64,000 bases of DNA from Streptococcus pseudoporcinus LQ 940-04 (lineage in GTDB: Bacteria > Bacillota > Bacilli > Lactobacillales > Streptococcaceae), in the NCBI RefSeq assembly GCF_000188035.1, contig NZ_AEUY02000005.1, positions 1,054,001-1,118,000 of the forward strand, written 5' to 3'. Positions 50,754 to 60,159 of this stretch are shown here, piece after piece. Numbering within the stretch: position 1 is the stretch's first letter; every line of letters begins with the position of its first letter. The translations under genes and the position numbers were made by a program. Below the pieces are notes generated by a model. That model worked only from the letters and a program-made list of their open reading frames with translations, was not told the DNA's origin and did not search any database.

Positions 50754-50791
50754 TATTTAGGAGGAGACTGACTTAGTCAGAAGAGACATAT

Positions 50792-51532
50792 ATGAAGATT
50801 TCATTAATAACAGATATTGGGCAAAAACGCTCAAATAATCAAGATTTCATCAATAAATTTGATAATAAAAAGGGAATTACCTTAGTTGTTTTAGCTGATG
50901 GTATGGGCGGTCATAGAGCTGGAAATATTGCAAGTGAAATGACTGTAACAGATCTTGGAAAAGAGTGGGTTCAAACTGAATTGACGGAACTAAGTCAGAT
51001 TAGAGATTGGTTGTTAACCACTATTGAATCTGAAAACAAACGTATCTATGACATGGGACAAAATGAAGATTATAAAGGTATGGGAACGACTGTAGAAGCA
51101 GTTGTTCTTGTAGATAATACTGCTATCTTTGCGCATGTTGGAGATTCGCGGATTGGTTTAGTAAAAAACGGAGAATATCATTTATTAACTAGTGATCATT
51201 CATTAGTCAATGAATTGGTTAAGGCCGGTCAAATCACCGAAGAAGAAGCAACTGGCCATCCCCAGAAAAATATCATCACTCAATCTATTGGACAAGCTTC
51301 GCCAGTTGAGACAGATTTGGGAGTTAAAGTATTAGAGAAAGATGATTATCTAGTTATCAATTCAGATGGTCTAACTAATATGGTTAGCAATGCTGAGATT
51401 GTGGAAATAATTTCTAAAGATATCAGCCTTGAAGCAAAAAATCAAGAACTTGTCTCCTTAGCCAACCTTCGTGGAGGCTTAGACAATATCACAATCGCTT
51501 TGGTGCATAACGAAAGTGAGGATAAGGAATGA
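50792..51532 (+). CDS. stp: PP2C-type Ser/Thr protein phosphatase
   Basis: A 246-residue metal-dependent phosphatase that reverses StkP phosphorylation. Metal-binding motifs are SNNQDF (near residue 14), [12 protein letters not shown] (near residue 36), [10 protein letters not shown] and, at the end, [22 protein letters not shown] is present. It overlaps the kinase gene by 4 bp (ATGA), the usual streptococcal arrangement, so the writer and eraser are made together. Confidence 0.97.
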   Translation: MKISLITDIGQKRSNNQDFINKFDNKKGITLVVLADGMGGHRAGNIASEMTVTDLGKEWVQTELTELSQIRDWLLTTIESENKRIYDMGQNEDYKGMGTTVEAVVLVDNTAIFAHVGDSRIGLVKNGEYHLLTSDHSLVNELVKAGQITEEEATGHPQKNIITQSIGQASPVETDLGVKVLEKDDYLVINSDGLTNMVSNAEIVEIISKDISLEAKNQELVSLANLRGGLDNITIALVHNESEDKE

Positions 51533-53457
51533 TACAGATTGGCAAATTATTTGCTGGTCGATATCGCATATTAAAATCTATTGGCCGTGGAGGCATGGCA
51601 GATGTTTATTTAGCTAATGACTTAATTCTAGATAATGAAGACGTGGCAATAAAGGTATTGCGTACTAATTATCAAACGGATCAAGTTGCTGTCGCACGTT
51701 TCCAAAGGGAAGCAAGAGCGATGGCTGAGCTGAATCATCCTAATATCGTAGCTATTAGAGATATAGGCGAAGAAGACGGGCAGCAATTTTTAGTAATGGA
51801 ATATGTTGATGGTGCTGATCTTAAGAAGTTCATTCAAGACAATGCACCTTTGACTAATAATCAAGTCGTTCGGATTATGGAAGAGGTCTTGTCAGCAATG
51901 ACTTTAGCCCATCAAAAAGGAATTGTCCATAGGGATTTAAAGCCGCAGAACATTCTTTTAACTAAAGAAGGTGTTGTCAAAGTCACAGACTTTGGTATTG
52001 CTGTTGCTTTTGCCGAAACCAGCTTAACACAGACTAATTCCATGTTAGGAAGTGTTCATTATTTATCGCCTGAGCAGGCACGTGGCTCAAAAGCAACCAT
52101 CCAAAGTGATATCTATGCAATGGGAATCATGCTATATGAAATGTTAACTGGTCACATTCCCTACGATGGGGATAGTGCGGTAACGATTGCTTTACAACAT
52201 TTCCAAAAGCCACTCCCTTCCATTGTGGATGAGAATCCCAGTGTGCCACAAGCTTTAGAAAATGTTGTTATTAAAGCTACTGCTAAAAAATTGAGTGACC
52301 GTTATGCAACGACTTTTGAGATGAGCAGAGATTTAATGACAGCCTTGAGTTATAACCGTAGTCGTGAAAAGAAGTTGATTTTTGATGACGGTGAGAACAC
52401 AAGACCTTTACCCAAAGTGACGCCTACGCCTAATACCAACCCTAAAACAAGCTCTAAGGAACCAATAGCTTCTACTAAAGCACCGCAAGCTTCAGAACAG
52501 CTTAAAAAGCCGAAAAAAGAGAAAAAACGAGGACGTTTCTTAGGAACTCTTTTCAAAATTTTATTTGCTTTATTTGTGGTTGGTGTAGCTATCTTTACTT
52601 TCTTAATTTTAACCAAACCTTCTAATGTTAAAGTTCCTAACCTAAGTGGTAGAGATTTACAGACTGCTAAAGCAGATTTACAAGCCCTAGGTTTAAAAGT
52701 TGGCAATGTTGAGCAGGCACCAAGCGAGGACGTTCCAGAAGGGAAAGTTATTGAAACGAATCCGATCGCAGGAACAACAAAGCGTGAAGGGTCTAAAGTA
52801 GATATTTTAGTTTCCAAAGGAAGCAGCGGCTTTAAAGTCAAGGATTATGTAGGTGATGATTACCAAAAAGCTATGGAAGATTTAATGACTACCTACGGTT
52901 TAAAACGTAAACAAATAAGTATCAAACGCGTCATAAAAGATGACTATAATAAGCAAGACATTGTCTTGAGCCAGACTCCAAATAAGGGCTACTTTAACCC
53001 AAATGGGAAAACAAAGTTCACTTTAACGGTTGCAACTACAGAAATAATTGGGATGCCGCAACTTATTGGGATGACTTACAAAGATGCTAAACTCTTGCTT
53101 GAAGAGAAAGGGATTGATTTAAATCGTGTTAAAGTTTACCAGATGAATCCGGATGGTACTACGACCCCGGTTGAACCAAACTCTGATACCTTAATAGCTT
53201 ATCAAAATCCTCTCCTTAATGGGCAGGTTTCACTGACGGATACAGGAGAAATTAGTCTCTATATTAATAGTGACAGCAAACATGTTCCTTCGTCAAGTAG
53301 TTCAAGTTCATCAAGTACAGAGACTAGCTCTGAGTCTAGCACTAGTTCAAGTTCTTCTAGTTCAAACTCCTCTTCGGAGTCAAGTTCTGGATCTAGCTCA
53401 ACTAGTACTTCAACGAGTACCTCGACATCCACAACGAGTTCAAATACAGTTCAGTAG
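51529..53457 (+). CDS. stkP: PASTA-domain Ser/Thr protein kinase
   Basis: A 642-residue membrane kinase that senses wall precursors and controls division. The kinase domain (residues about 12-270) has GRGGMADVY, catalytic Lys in [17 protein letters not shown] and the [12 protein letters not shown] activation segment. One span ([17 protein letters not shown], about residues 345-362) is followed by three PASTA modules (starting near [18 protein letters not shown] and GMPQLIGMT). The last 55 residues are an unusual Ser/Thr tail. Likely substrates MapZ and GpsB-associated proteins are encoded in the window. It is coupled to stp. Confidence 0.97.
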   Translation: MIQIGKLFAGRYRILKSIGRGGMADVYLANDLILDNEDVAIKVLRTNYQTDQVAVARFQREARAMAELNHPNIVAIRDIGEEDGQQFLVMEYVDGADLKKFIQDNAPLTNNQVVRIMEEVLSAMTLAHQKGIVHRDLKPQNILLTKEGVVKVTDFGIAVAFAETSLTQTNSMLGSVHYLSPEQARGSKATIQSDIYAMGIMLYEMLTGHIPYDGDSAVTIALQHFQKPLPSIVDENPSVPQALENVVIKATAKKLSDRYATTFEMSRDLMTALSYNRSREKKLIFDDGENTRPLPKVTPTPNTNPKTSSKEPIASTKAPQASEQLKKPKKEKKRGRFLGTLFKILFALFVVGVAIFTFLILTKPSNVKVPNLSGRDLQTAKADLQALGLKVGNVEQAPSEDVPEGKVIETNPIAGTTKREGSKVDILVSKGSSGFKVKDYVGDDYQKAMEDLMTTYGLKRKQISIKRVIKDDYNKQDIVLSQTPNKGYFNPNGKTKFTLTVATTEIIGMPQLIGMTYKDAKLLLEEKGIDLNRVKVYQMNPDGTTTPVEPNSDTLIAYQNPLLNGQVSLTDTGEISLYINSDSKHVPSSSSSSSSSTETSSESSTSSSSSSSNSSSESSSGSSSTSTSTSTSTSTTSSNTVQ

Positions 53458-53465
53458 ATAGAAAA

Positions 53466-53498
53466 AAGCATCTGATGCAATAGTGTCAGGTGTTTTTT
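53466..53498 (+). terminator. Terminator of stp-stkP
   Basis: GCATCTGA pairs with TCAGGTGT around a short loop, followed by TTTTT. Confidence 0.8.
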
Positions 53499-53538
53499 GG
53501 TTGCCTATATGACAAAAAGTGAAATTCTCCCGTTTTTT

Positions 53539-53547
53539 TGATAAAAT
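53539..53547 (+). promoter_or_regulatory. Promoter of liaFSR
   Basis: Extended -10 TG-A-TAAAAT at 53539-53547, 23 nt before the liaF ATG. No clear LiaR palindrome is recognised by eye. Confidence 0.5.
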
Positions 53548-53570
53548 GTCAAAGAAGTGGAAGGAGTTCA

Positions 53571-54266
53571 ATGAAAAAATTTCAATTCTTTTTATTAGTT
53601 GAGTGTATGCTTTTAGCCATGGGAATTATGACCATTTTGGCAAATAATGTAACTAGTTTTATTTTTATCTTAGTTATTATTTTATTAGCATTACGGTTTT
53701 ATAATCAAGATAGTCGCAATAATTTTTTGTTAACAGTGAGTCTGCTACTACTTTTCTTGATTTTTATGTTAAATCCCTATATTATTCTTGCGGTTTTATT
53801 TGGCATTATTTATATTTTTATTAACCATTTTTCACAAGTCAAAAAGAAAAATCGTTATGCCTTAATCCGTTTTAGTGAAGATGGTATCGATGTTAAGCAA
53901 ACCAAACATCAATGGATTGGTTCAGCGGCTTACGAGAGTGATTACTATGCCTTTGATGATGTCAACATCATACGTGTTAGTGGCAATGATACAATTGATT
54001 TGACGAATGTTATTGTAACTGGTCAAGATAATGTAATCATGATTCGAAAAGTCTTTGGTAATACAAAAATTTTAGTTCCAATAGATGTTGCAGTGACCTT
54101 AGAAGTAGCTTCCATTTATGCAACCATTTCTTTTTTAAAGACTCATGAATATGATTTGCGTAATGAATCCATAAAGTTAGGCTGTGATAAAAACGCAGAT
54201 AGTCTTAAAAAAGTTAAGATTATTGTCAATACCATTGCAGGTAATGTGGAGGTGAGTAGACGATGA
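53571..54266 (+). CDS. liaF: LiaF-type membrane inhibitor of the LiaSR system
   Basis: A 231-residue protein with several spans in the first 95 residues (FQFFLLVECMLLAMG...; FIFILVIILLALRF; FLLTVSLLLLFLIFMLNP) and a soluble C-terminal domain (about 100-231) that resembles the LiaF/VraT family. It holds the histidine kinase LiaS inactive until lipid-II-type envelope stress. An in-frame start at 53538 would lie over the -10 box; AAGGAG directly before ATG 53571 decides. It overlaps liaS by 4 bp. Confidence 0.92.
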   Translation: MKKFQFFLLVECMLLAMGIMTILANNVTSFIFILVIILLALRFYNQDSRNNFLLTVSLLLLFLIFMLNPYIILAVLFGIIYIFINHFSQVKKKNRYALIRFSEDGIDVKQTKHQWIGSAAYESDYYAFDDVNIIRVSGNDTIDLTNVIVTGQDNVIMIRKVFGNTKILVPIDVAVTLEVASIYATISFLKTHEYDLRNESIKLGCDKNADSLKKVKIIVNTIAGNVEVSRR

Positions 54267-55267
54267 AAAAACGCTATTATCTACTTATTTGGCTCTATTC
54301 AACTATTACCATCTTAGCCATTGTTTTTGTCGTCATGGATAATTTGGGCTTAGATTTGAACTACTTGCGTTTAAATATCTGGCGGGCAGAAAAACTTTTT
54401 TTCTCGGTTTTATTACTCATCGTATCAGTGACACTACTGTTATTGCTTCTTTGGATTACATTAGATGATCTTAGTAAGAGAAGCATTAATCAGAATTTGC
54501 GTCGTATTATAGATAACAAGCAACTGAAACTAGAAGAAACATCAGAAACAAATACAAACCTAATCCGACTTTCAAAAAAAATGTTCCACATGACCAATAG
54601 TTTACAAAAAAAAGAAAGTACTTATATTTTAGATAGTCAAAATATTGTACATCGTGAACGTAAACGGATTGCGCGTGATTTGCATGATACTGTAAGTCAA
54701 GAATTATTTGCATCCTCTATGATCCTTTCGGGAATATCTATGAGTATAGATGACTTGGAAAAAGAAGAATTAAATACACAAATACAAACAGTTGAAGCAA
54801 TGTTGCAAAATGCTCAAAAAGATTTAAGGGTCTTGTTATTGCATTTACGTCCTACGGAATTAGCAAATCGTACCTTAACCGAAGGAATCCAGATGATTCT
54901 TAAAGAGCTGACAGATAAGAGTGATATCGAAATTGTTTATAAAGAAAATATAACATCACTACCAAAAGCTATGGAGGATAATCTCTTTAGAATTGCACAA
55001 GAATTTATAAGTAATACTCTAAAACACGCTAAAGCTAGTCGCATTGAATTATATCTCAATCAAAGTAAAAACGAAGTACAATTGAAAATGGTTGATAATG
55101 GTGTGGGCTTTGATATGGATGAAGTTCGTAATCTAAGTTATGGCTTAAAAAATATAGAAGATCGGATTGATGACTTTGCAGGATCACTTAATGTCATTAG
55201 TGAACGTGGTAAAGGTGTCTCAATGGATATACGACTACCATTGGTGACGGAGGGAAAAAATGGATAA
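54263..55267 (+). CDS. liaS: Envelope-stress sensor histidine kinase LiaS
   Basis: A 334-residue NarL-family kinase with two spans near the N-terminus (about residues 7-25 and 47-70) and very little extracellular sequence, as in intramembrane-sensing kinases. The phospho-acceptor His is in ERKRIARDLHDTVSQELFA (HisKA_3). The ATPase domain has NTLKHAKASRIEL, DNGVGFD and GLKNIEDRI. It partners LiaR and responds to cell-wall antibiotics and envelope stress. It is coupled to both neighbours by overlaps. Confidence 0.95.
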   Translation: MKKRYYLLIWLYSTITILAIVFVVMDNLGLDLNYLRLNIWRAEKLFFSVLLLIVSVTLLLLLLWITLDDLSKRSINQNLRRIIDNKQLKLEETSETNTNLIRLSKKMFHMTNSLQKKESTYILDSQNIVHRERKRIARDLHDTVSQELFASSMILSGISMSIDDLEKEELNTQIQTVEAMLQNAQKDLRVLLLHLRPTELANRTLTEGIQMILKELTDKSDIEIVYKENITSLPKAMEDNLFRIAQEFISNTLKHAKASRIELYLNQSKNEVQLKMVDNGVGFDMDEVRNLSYGLKNIEDRIDDFAGSLNVISERGKGVSMDIRLPLVTEGKNG

Positions 55268-55901
55268 TATTAAGGTAATTTTAGTTGATGATCATGAAAT
55301 GGTGCGTTTAGGATTAAAAAGTTTTTTAAATATGCAAAAAGACATCACTGTGGTTGCCGAAGCTTCAAATGGACGACAAGGGGTTAAGCTGGCACTTGAG
55401 ATACAACCTGATGTGGTGGTGATGGACCTTGTCATGCCAGAATTAGACGGAGTGGAAGCTACACTTGAAATTTTACAGAAATGGTCAGAAGCTAAGATTT
55501 TGGTACTGACATCTTATTTAGATAATGAAAAAATCTATCCTGTTATTGAAGCAGGAGCAAAAGGTTACATGCTAAAGACTTCAAGTGCTGCTGAAATACT
55601 CAATGCCATTCGTAAAGTGGCTAAAGGACAGTTGGCAATTGAAACAGAAGTTGATAAAAAGATTAAAGCTCATAATCAACATCCTGACTTACATGAGGAA
55701 TTGACAGCACGTGAATACGATATCTTATACCTTTTAGCTAAGGGTTATGACAATCAAACCATTGCAGATGAACTCTTCATATCCTTGAAGACAGTTAAGA
55801 CCCATGTGTCCAATATTTTATCTAAGCTTGAAGTTGATGATCGGACGCAAGCAGTAGTCTACGCTTTCCGACACCACTTAGTGCCACAAGACGACAATTA
55901 G
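55260..55901 (+). CDS. liaR: Response regulator LiaR
   Basis: A 213-residue regulator with a receiver domain (phospho-acceptor Asp in VVVMDLVMPELDG; LVDDHEMVRLGL at the start) and a C-terminal LuxR-type helix-turn-helix (LTAREYDILYLLAKGYDNQTIADELFISLKTVKTHVSNIL). It overlaps liaS by 8 bp. The LiaFSR system controls envelope protection and is the partner of LiaS. Confidence 0.96.
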   Translation: MDNIKVILVDDHEMVRLGLKSFLNMQKDITVVAEASNGRQGVKLALEIQPDVVVMDLVMPELDGVEATLEILQKWSEAKILVLTSYLDNEKIYPVIEAGAKGYMLKTSSAAEILNAIRKVAKGQLAIETEVDKKIKAHNQHPDLHEELTAREYDILYLLAKGYDNQTIADELFISLKTVKTHVSNILSKLEVDDRTQAVVYAFRHHLVPQDDN

Positions 55902-55910
55902 TGGTATAAT
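55902..55910 (+). promoter_or_regulatory. Promoter of the HAD/cyclophilin gene
   Basis: Extended -10 TG-G-TATAAT at 55902-55910, overlapping the liaR stop region. Confidence 0.6.
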
Positions 55911-55934
55911 GGTATCTGTTAACGGAGGGAAAAG

Positions 55935-57335
55935 ATGGACGCAAAAACGAAATATAAAGCAAAGAAAATTAAAATGGTTTTCTTTGATATTGATGATACC
56001 CTAAGAATAAAAGATACTGGCTATATGCCAGAAACGATTCAAAAAATCTTTAAAGAGCTAAAAGCAAAGGGAATTCTTACTGGCATTGCCTCAGGTCGTG
56101 CACGATACGGTGTTCCTCAAGAAGTTCAAGATTTACATGCTGATTATTGTGTTAAGTTAAATGGGGCTTATGCTAAAGATGATCAGAAAAATATTATCTT
56201 TCAGGCACCCATTCCTGATGAAGTAGTCATGAGATTTAAAGAATGGGCTAACGCTGTAGGAATCAACTATGGAATGGCCGGTCGCCATCAAGCTGTATTA
56301 TCAGAAAGAAATGACTTAGTCAGTAAGGCCATTGATCCTGTCTATGCCGATTTAGACGTTTGTCCCGATTTTAATGAAAAACATGATATCTACCAAATGT
56401 GGACCTTTGAAGACCAAGGAGATGCTTTGCAATTACCTGAGGATTTAGCTCAATATCTACGGTTGGTTAGATGGCATGATAACTCATCAGATGTGGTATT
56501 AAAGGGAACATCAAAAGCATTAGGTGTTTCAAAAGTAGTTGATCATCTCGGTTTGAAGCCTGAAAATATTCTAGTTTTTGGGGATGAGTTAAACGATTTA
56601 GAATTATTTGATTATGCTGGAATCAGTATTGCGATGGGGATATCCCATCCTTTATTGCAAGAAAAAGCTGATTTTGTTACAAAAAAAGTAGAAGAAAACG
56701 GCATTTTATATGCTTTGGAGGAATTAGGTTTGATTGAAAAAGAATTACATTTTCCACAAATAAGTTTAGATACTGTCCAAGGACCAAAAGCTATTATTAA
56801 AACGAATCACGGTGATTTGCAGGTACAACTCTTTCCTGAACACGCTCCTAAAACAGTGGCTAATTTTATCGGTCTTGCAAAAGAAGGTTATTATGATGGT
56901 GTTATTTTCCACCGTATTATTCCCGACTTTATGATTCAAGGTGGAGACCCAACGGGAACAGGAATGGGAGGGCAGTCTATCTATGGAGATAGCTTTGAAG
57001 ATGAATTTTCAGATGAGCTTTATAATCTTCGTGGTGCTCTTTCGATGGCAAATGCTGGTCCAAATACTAATGGCAGTCAATTCTTTATTGTTCAAAACAA
57101 GAAAATTCCATATGCTCAAAAAGAATTAGAACGGGGTGGTTGGCCGGCGCCTATTGCAGCTTCTTATGCTGAAAATGGAGGAACCCCTCATCTAGATAGA
57201 CGACATACTGTCTTTGGTCAATTGGTTGATCAAGCTTCATACGACGTATTGGATATCATAGCGGCTGTTGAAACCGGTTTACATGATAAACCTAAAGAAG
57301 ATGTGGTTATTGAGACAATTGAGGTTTTAGATTAA
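55935..57335 (+). CDS. Cof-type HAD hydrolase fused to cyclophilin peptidyl-prolyl isomerase
   Basis: A 466-residue two-domain protein. Residues 1-265 are a HAD-IIB phosphatase ([16 protein letters not shown], nucleophile Asp; [21 protein letters not shown]). Residues about 285-466 are a cyclophilin domain ([33 protein letters not shown], then [15 protein letters not shown] and [10 protein letters not shown]). No signal sequence is present, so the isomerase acts in the cytoplasm, unlike many surface streptococcal cyclophilins. This fusion is known in streptococci. RBS ACGGAGGG. It overlaps cvfD (TAATG). Confidence 0.95.
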   Translation: MDAKTKYKAKKIKMVFFDIDDTLRIKDTGYMPETIQKIFKELKAKGILTGIASGRARYGVPQEVQDLHADYCVKLNGAYAKDDQKNIIFQAPIPDEVVMRFKEWANAVGINYGMAGRHQAVLSERNDLVSKAIDPVYADLDVCPDFNEKHDIYQMWTFEDQGDALQLPEDLAQYLRLVRWHDNSSDVVLKGTSKALGVSKVVDHLGLKPENILVFGDELNDLELFDYAGISIAMGISHPLLQEKADFVTKKVEENGILYALEELGLIEKELHFPQISLDTVQGPKAIIKTNHGDLQVQLFPEHAPKTVANFIGLAKEGYYDGVIFHRIIPDFMIQGGDPTGTGMGGQSIYGDSFEDEFSDELYNLRGALSMANAGPNTNGSQFFIVQNKKIPYAQKELERGGWPAPIAASYAENGGTPHLDRRHTVFGQLVDQASYDVLDIIAAVETGLHDKPKEDVVIETIEVLD

Positions 57336-57688
57336 TGAAAATAGGCGACAAATTTCATGGGACTATTACAGGAATCAAACCCTATGGTGCTTTTGTTGCC
57401 CTAGATAATGGGACAACAGGTCTCATCCATATTTCAGAAATTAAAACAGGCTATATTGACAATATTCATGACATACTAGCAGTGGGTGATAGGGTTGATG
57501 TACAAGTCGTTGATTATGATGAATTTAATCAAAAAGTTAGCCTTTCCATAAGAACATTGGAGGAAGAAAAACACCAATTATCACATCGCCATCGTTTCTC
57601 AAATAGTCGGTTAAAAATAGGCTTTAAACCATTAGCTGCTAACTTGGATACTTGGATAAAAGAAGGCTTAGAACATTTTAAGCATTAA
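57335..57688 (+). CDS. cvfD: S1-domain RNA-binding protein (CvfD/YugI/GSP13 type)
   Basis: A 117-residue protein with one S1 domain (KIGDKFHGTITGIKPYGAFVALDNGTTGLIHISEI...VDVQVVDYDEFNQKVSLSIRTL) and a short basic C-terminal tail. In pneumococcus the homolog CvfD is a global post-transcriptional regulator; GSP13/YugI of B. subtilis is ribosome-associated. The start overlaps the stop of the HAD/cyclophilin gene. A terminator follows, then the IS200-type element. Confidence 0.88.
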   Translation: MKIGDKFHGTITGIKPYGAFVALDNGTTGLIHISEIKTGYIDNIHDILAVGDRVDVQVVDYDEFNQKVSLSIRTLEEEKHQLSHRHRFSNSRLKIGFKPLAANLDTWIKEGLEHFKH

Positions 57689-57689
57689 A

Positions 57690-57722
57690 AATAGGTACCT
57701 TGACAAAGGCACCTATTTTTTT
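57690..57722 (+). terminator. Terminator of cvfD
   Basis: ATAGGT-A-CCTT pairs with AAGG-C-ACCTAT (57691-57716), with one mismatch, followed by TTTTTT. Confidence 0.85.
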
Positions 57723-57830
57723 AATTATGTGACTTTTAGTCCGTCTCGCTCCGTAAGGTGCGAGACAAATAAACCACCCGCTATGCGGGTGCGCAACGAA
57801 GGTTATACCAAAAAAAACTCCAAACGCGAT

Positions 57831-57856
57831 ACAATAAAGGTGTTCAAGCCTATTGT
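57831..57856 (+). promoter_or_regulatory. tnpA 5'-UTR hairpin
   Basis: ACAATAAAGG pairs with CCTATTGT around TGTTCAAG, 20 nt before the tnpA start. IS200 elements usually have such a stem, which limits transposase expression from outside transcripts. Confidence 0.6.
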
Positions 57857-57875
57857 AAAGCGAAAGGAGAAAAAT

Positions 57876-58331
57876 ATGGCACAAAAGGCACATAGTTTAT
57901 CACACACAAAGTGGATGTGTAAATATCACATTGTGTTTACACCTAAGTATAGACGAAAAATTATCTATAATCAATATCGAAGCAGTTTAGGCGAAATCTT
58001 TCGTCGATTATGTAGTTACAAAGGTGTCGAAATCATCGAAGGACATCTGATGCCAGACCATGTCCATATGTTAGTCAGTATTCCACCAAGAATAAGCATA
58101 TCAAGTTTTATGGGCTATTTAAAGGGTAAGAGTGCTCTTATGATGTTCGATAAGCACGCTAATCTCAAATACAAATTTGGCAATCGCCATTTTTGGGCAG
58201 AGGGCTATTACGTGAGTACAGTTGGACTTAATGAAGCCACAATTAAGAAATATATACAAGAACAAGAAAAACATGACGTAGCATTTGATAAGTTAAGTGT
58301 GAAAGAATATGAAGATCCCTTTAGGGGATAA
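57876..58331 (+). CDS. tnpA: IS200-type Y1 transposase TnpA
   Basis: A 151-residue HUH single-strand transposase. The HUH pair is in MPDHVHMLVSIPPR, and the catalytic tyrosine is in FWAEGYYVSTVGLNEATIKKYIQEQEKHD. The start follows CGAAAGGAGAA; an upstream start at 57729 runs through the IS end and is rejected. Length matches complete family members, and no stops or frameshifts are visible, so it may be active. Confidence 0.93.
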   Translation: MAQKAHSLSHTKWMCKYHIVFTPKYRRKIIYNQYRSSLGEIFRRLCSYKGVEIIEGHLMPDHVHMLVSIPPRISISSFMGYLKGKSALMMFDKHANLKYKFGNRHFWAEGYYVSTVGLNEATIKKYIQEQEKHDVAFDKLSVKEYEDPFRG

Positions 58332-58396
58332 TGGCAAGTAATGCCAATGCCTCTTTAAGAGGCCAGCGTCTTTAGGCACTGGCTGATGATGTGGGC

Positions 58397-59362
58397 TTAT
58401 AGCCCCTGTCCAAACCACCCGTTAGACGGGTGGTTATGATTGAATTGGTAAAGCCCAGTGGAAAGATAACGTTCTCCGTTATCTGGAAGTAAGGCGAGTA
58501 CCTTTTTGCCTTTACCCAACTCTTTGGCTAAGGATAAAGCAGCATAGATAGCAGCACCAGATGAAATTCCCACCAAGAATCCTTCGTTAGCTCCAACCAA
58601 ACGACCTGTTTTTAGGGCATTATCAGAACTTACTCGAATAATATCATCATATGAGTTGGTGTCTAAGATTTCAGGGATAAAACCAGCTGATATTCCTTGG
58701 ATTTTATGTGGAGCAGGTTCTTGACCAGACAAGACAGCTGATTCGTCAGCTTCAACAGCATAGGTTTTAAGTCCAGGCATAACTTTTTTCAGTGCATGGG
58801 AAACTCCTGTGATGGTTCCACCAGTACCAACCCCTGCGACAAAGGCATCTAGGCCAATTTCTTTAAAAACCTCAAAGATTTCTTGACCAGTTGTTTCTTC
58901 GTGGATTTTAGGATTGGCTGGATTAGTAAATTGTGATGGAAGCCAGCCTCCAATTTCATTTGCTAAGGTTTGAGCTTTAGCAATGGCTCCTTTCATTCCT
59001 TCAGAACCTGGCGTAAGAACCAATTTAGCGCCATAAGCTTGAATCAACTGACGGCGTTCAAGGCTCATAGTTTCAGGCATAACAATAATAACGTTGTACC
59101 CTTTTGCAGCTCCGACCCAGGCTAAACCAATGCCAGTATTTCCGCTAGTTGGTTCAATAATAGTATCACCCGGTTTAATGATCCCTTCTTGTTCAGCCGA
59201 TTCGATCATGGCAAGAGCAATGCGGTCTTTAACACTAGACCCTGGGTTAAAAGATTCGAGTTTAACATAGACATCAGCTGAGTCTTTGTCGGCTAGATGT
59301 TGTAATTTAATAATTGGAGTTTGACCAACCAACTCTGTGATATTGTTGTACAGTTTAGACAT
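58397..59362 (-). CDS. cysK: Cysteine synthase A, C-terminus extended by IS sequence
   Basis: A 321-residue PLP enzyme making cysteine from O-acetylserine and sulfide. The PLP lysine is in [17 protein letters not shown] (near residue 41); [19 protein letters not shown] and [13 protein letters not shown] bind the cofactor phosphate and substrate. The native sequence ends around [14 protein letters not shown], where most CysK proteins stop. Here about a dozen more residues ([11 protein letters not shown]) are read from the right end of the IS200-type element. ATG 59362 follows AAGGTGG; a GTG at 59374 is less likely. All catalytic parts are intact. Confidence 0.93.
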   Translation of the reverse strand: MSKLYNNITELVGQTPIIKLQHLADKDSADVYVKLESFNPGSSVKDRIALAMIESAEQEGIIKPGDTIIEPTSGNTGIGLAWVGAAKGYNVIIVMPETMSLERRQLIQAYGAKLVLTPGSEGMKGAIAKAQTLANEIGGWLPSQFTNPANPKIHEETTGQEIFEVFKEIGLDAFVAGVGTGGTITGVSHALKKVMPGLKTYAVEADESAVLSGQEPAPHKIQGISAGFIPEILDTNSYDDIIRVSSDNALKTGRLVGANEGFLVGISSGAAIYAALSLAKELGKGKKVLALLPDNGERYLSTGLYQFNHNHPSNGWFGQGL

Positions 59363-59474
59363 ATTATTTTCCACCTTAAATTTATACTAATTCTAAACAT
59401 AGTATATGTTCTAGATCGTGTGATGTAAAATAGAATTATTTTATTGCCATGATAGAGGAAATTTATCAGAGACT

Positions 59475-60104
59475 CTAAATAGGAACTTCAACAATTTGAG
59501 AGTCCACCGCTTCAAAAGAAACCTTGCCTTGATAAAATTCTGTTAGTTCTTGAATCAGCTGAGCTTGAAAATCGGTATCACAAAAGAGTGTTGTTGAGAC
59601 CTGATCAGTAAAAACAGTATGATGTTCTACTAACCCATAGTTTTCTAAAAAAATAGCAAAAACTTGGTACTGGGAATAGCTTAAGTGAACACGCAGGCCA
59701 ACCTGTTCCTTCACCATGATTTGTTGTAAGCTATCTAATGTTGCAGTAGTCACTGAAGAATAGGCCCTTATAAGCCCACCAGTTCCTAATTTGATTCCAC
59801 CAAAATAGCGCGTGACAACCACTAAAATATTGGTTAACTCTTGTTTTTCAAGGATAGAAAGAATGGGTATCCCGGCAGTGCCAGATGGTTCACCATCATC
59901 ACTGGAACGCTTTATTTGTGCATTCTCTCCAATAATCATAGCAGAACAAGAATGGTTAGCCTTGTAGTGCTCTTTTTTTATCTTTGCTAAAATTGTCTTA
60001 CCCTCTTCTTCGTTTGAAATGCGAAAAGCTTGACCAATAAAACGTGATTTTTTAATTATCTCTTCGAAAATGCCATCTGTTTGTATTGTTTTATAAGGTT
60101 TCAT
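59475..60104 (-). CDS. YigZ/IMPACT-family protein
   Basis: A 209-residue protein of the UPF0029/IMPACT family. KKSRFIGQAFRISNEEE, then KANHSCSAMIIG, SDDGEPSGTAG and VTRYFGGIKLGTGGLIRAYS are the family blocks. IMPACT homologs modulate translation in eukaryotes; the bacterial role is not settled. It is divergent from comFA with only 55 bp between starts. A -35 TTGCCA and -10 TAAACT (17-bp spacer) end 6 nt before the ATG, and there is no RBS, so leaderless expression is predicted. Confidence 0.92.
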   Translation of the reverse strand: MKPYKTIQTDGIFEEIIKKSRFIGQAFRISNEEEGKTILAKIKKEHYKANHSCSAMIIGENAQIKRSSDDGEPSGTAGIPILSILEKQELTNILVVVTRYFGGIKLGTGGLIRAYSSVTTATLDSLQQIMVKEQVGLRVHLSYSQYQVFAIFLENYGLVEHHTVFTDQVSTTLFCDTDFQAQLIQELTEFYQGKVSFEAVDSQIVEVPI

Positions 60105-60110
60105 AAGAAA

Positions 60111-60139
60111 AGTTTACAGTAAAATCAAAATTTTGGCAA
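60111..60139 (-). promoter_or_regulatory. yigZ promoter
   Basis: On the minus strand TTGCCA (60139-60134), 17 bp, TAAACT (60116-60111), then 6 nt to the ATG at 60104. Confidence 0.6.
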
Positions 60140-60144
60140 AAATT

Positions 60145-60152
60145 CTCGAATA
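60145..60152 (+). promoter_or_regulatory. Candidate ComX (SigX) box of comFA
   Basis: CTCGAATA differs from the streptococcal competence box TNCGAATA only in its first base. It lies 7 nt before the comFA ATG. comFA is a standard late-competence gene, so the site is expected here. Confidence 0.65.
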
Positions 60153-60159
60153 AATAGAT

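Larger units (their letters stand above)
57731..58440 (+). mobile_element. IS200/IS605-family insertion sequence (tnpA only)
   Basis: About 0.7 kb. The left end carries a GTCTCGC/GCGAGAC stem (57743-57765) and then the imperfect palindrome CACCCGC-TAT-GCGGGTG (57775-57791). The right end has CCACCCGT/ACGGGTGG (58415-58433). Subterminal palindromes with the same CCACCCG core at both ends, no terminal inverted repeats, and a single small Y1 transposase define an IS200-type element. There is no tnpB. Exact tips are uncertain by several bases. It lies between the converging cvfD and cysK genes and overlaps the end of cysK. Confidence 0.85.

Noticed and set aside
53283-53450. Simple tandem repeat at the end of stkP
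   Set aside because: The protein is repetitive but codons vary and there is no fixed DNA unit, so I treat it as a low-complexity coding region.
57335-57688. cvfD as ribosomal protein S1
   Set aside because: It has one S1 domain only and lacks the multi-domain length of S1.
57729-57875. Upstream start for the IS200 transposase
   Set aside because: It would translate the IS left end; the RBS at 57862-57870 and family length fit ATG 57876.
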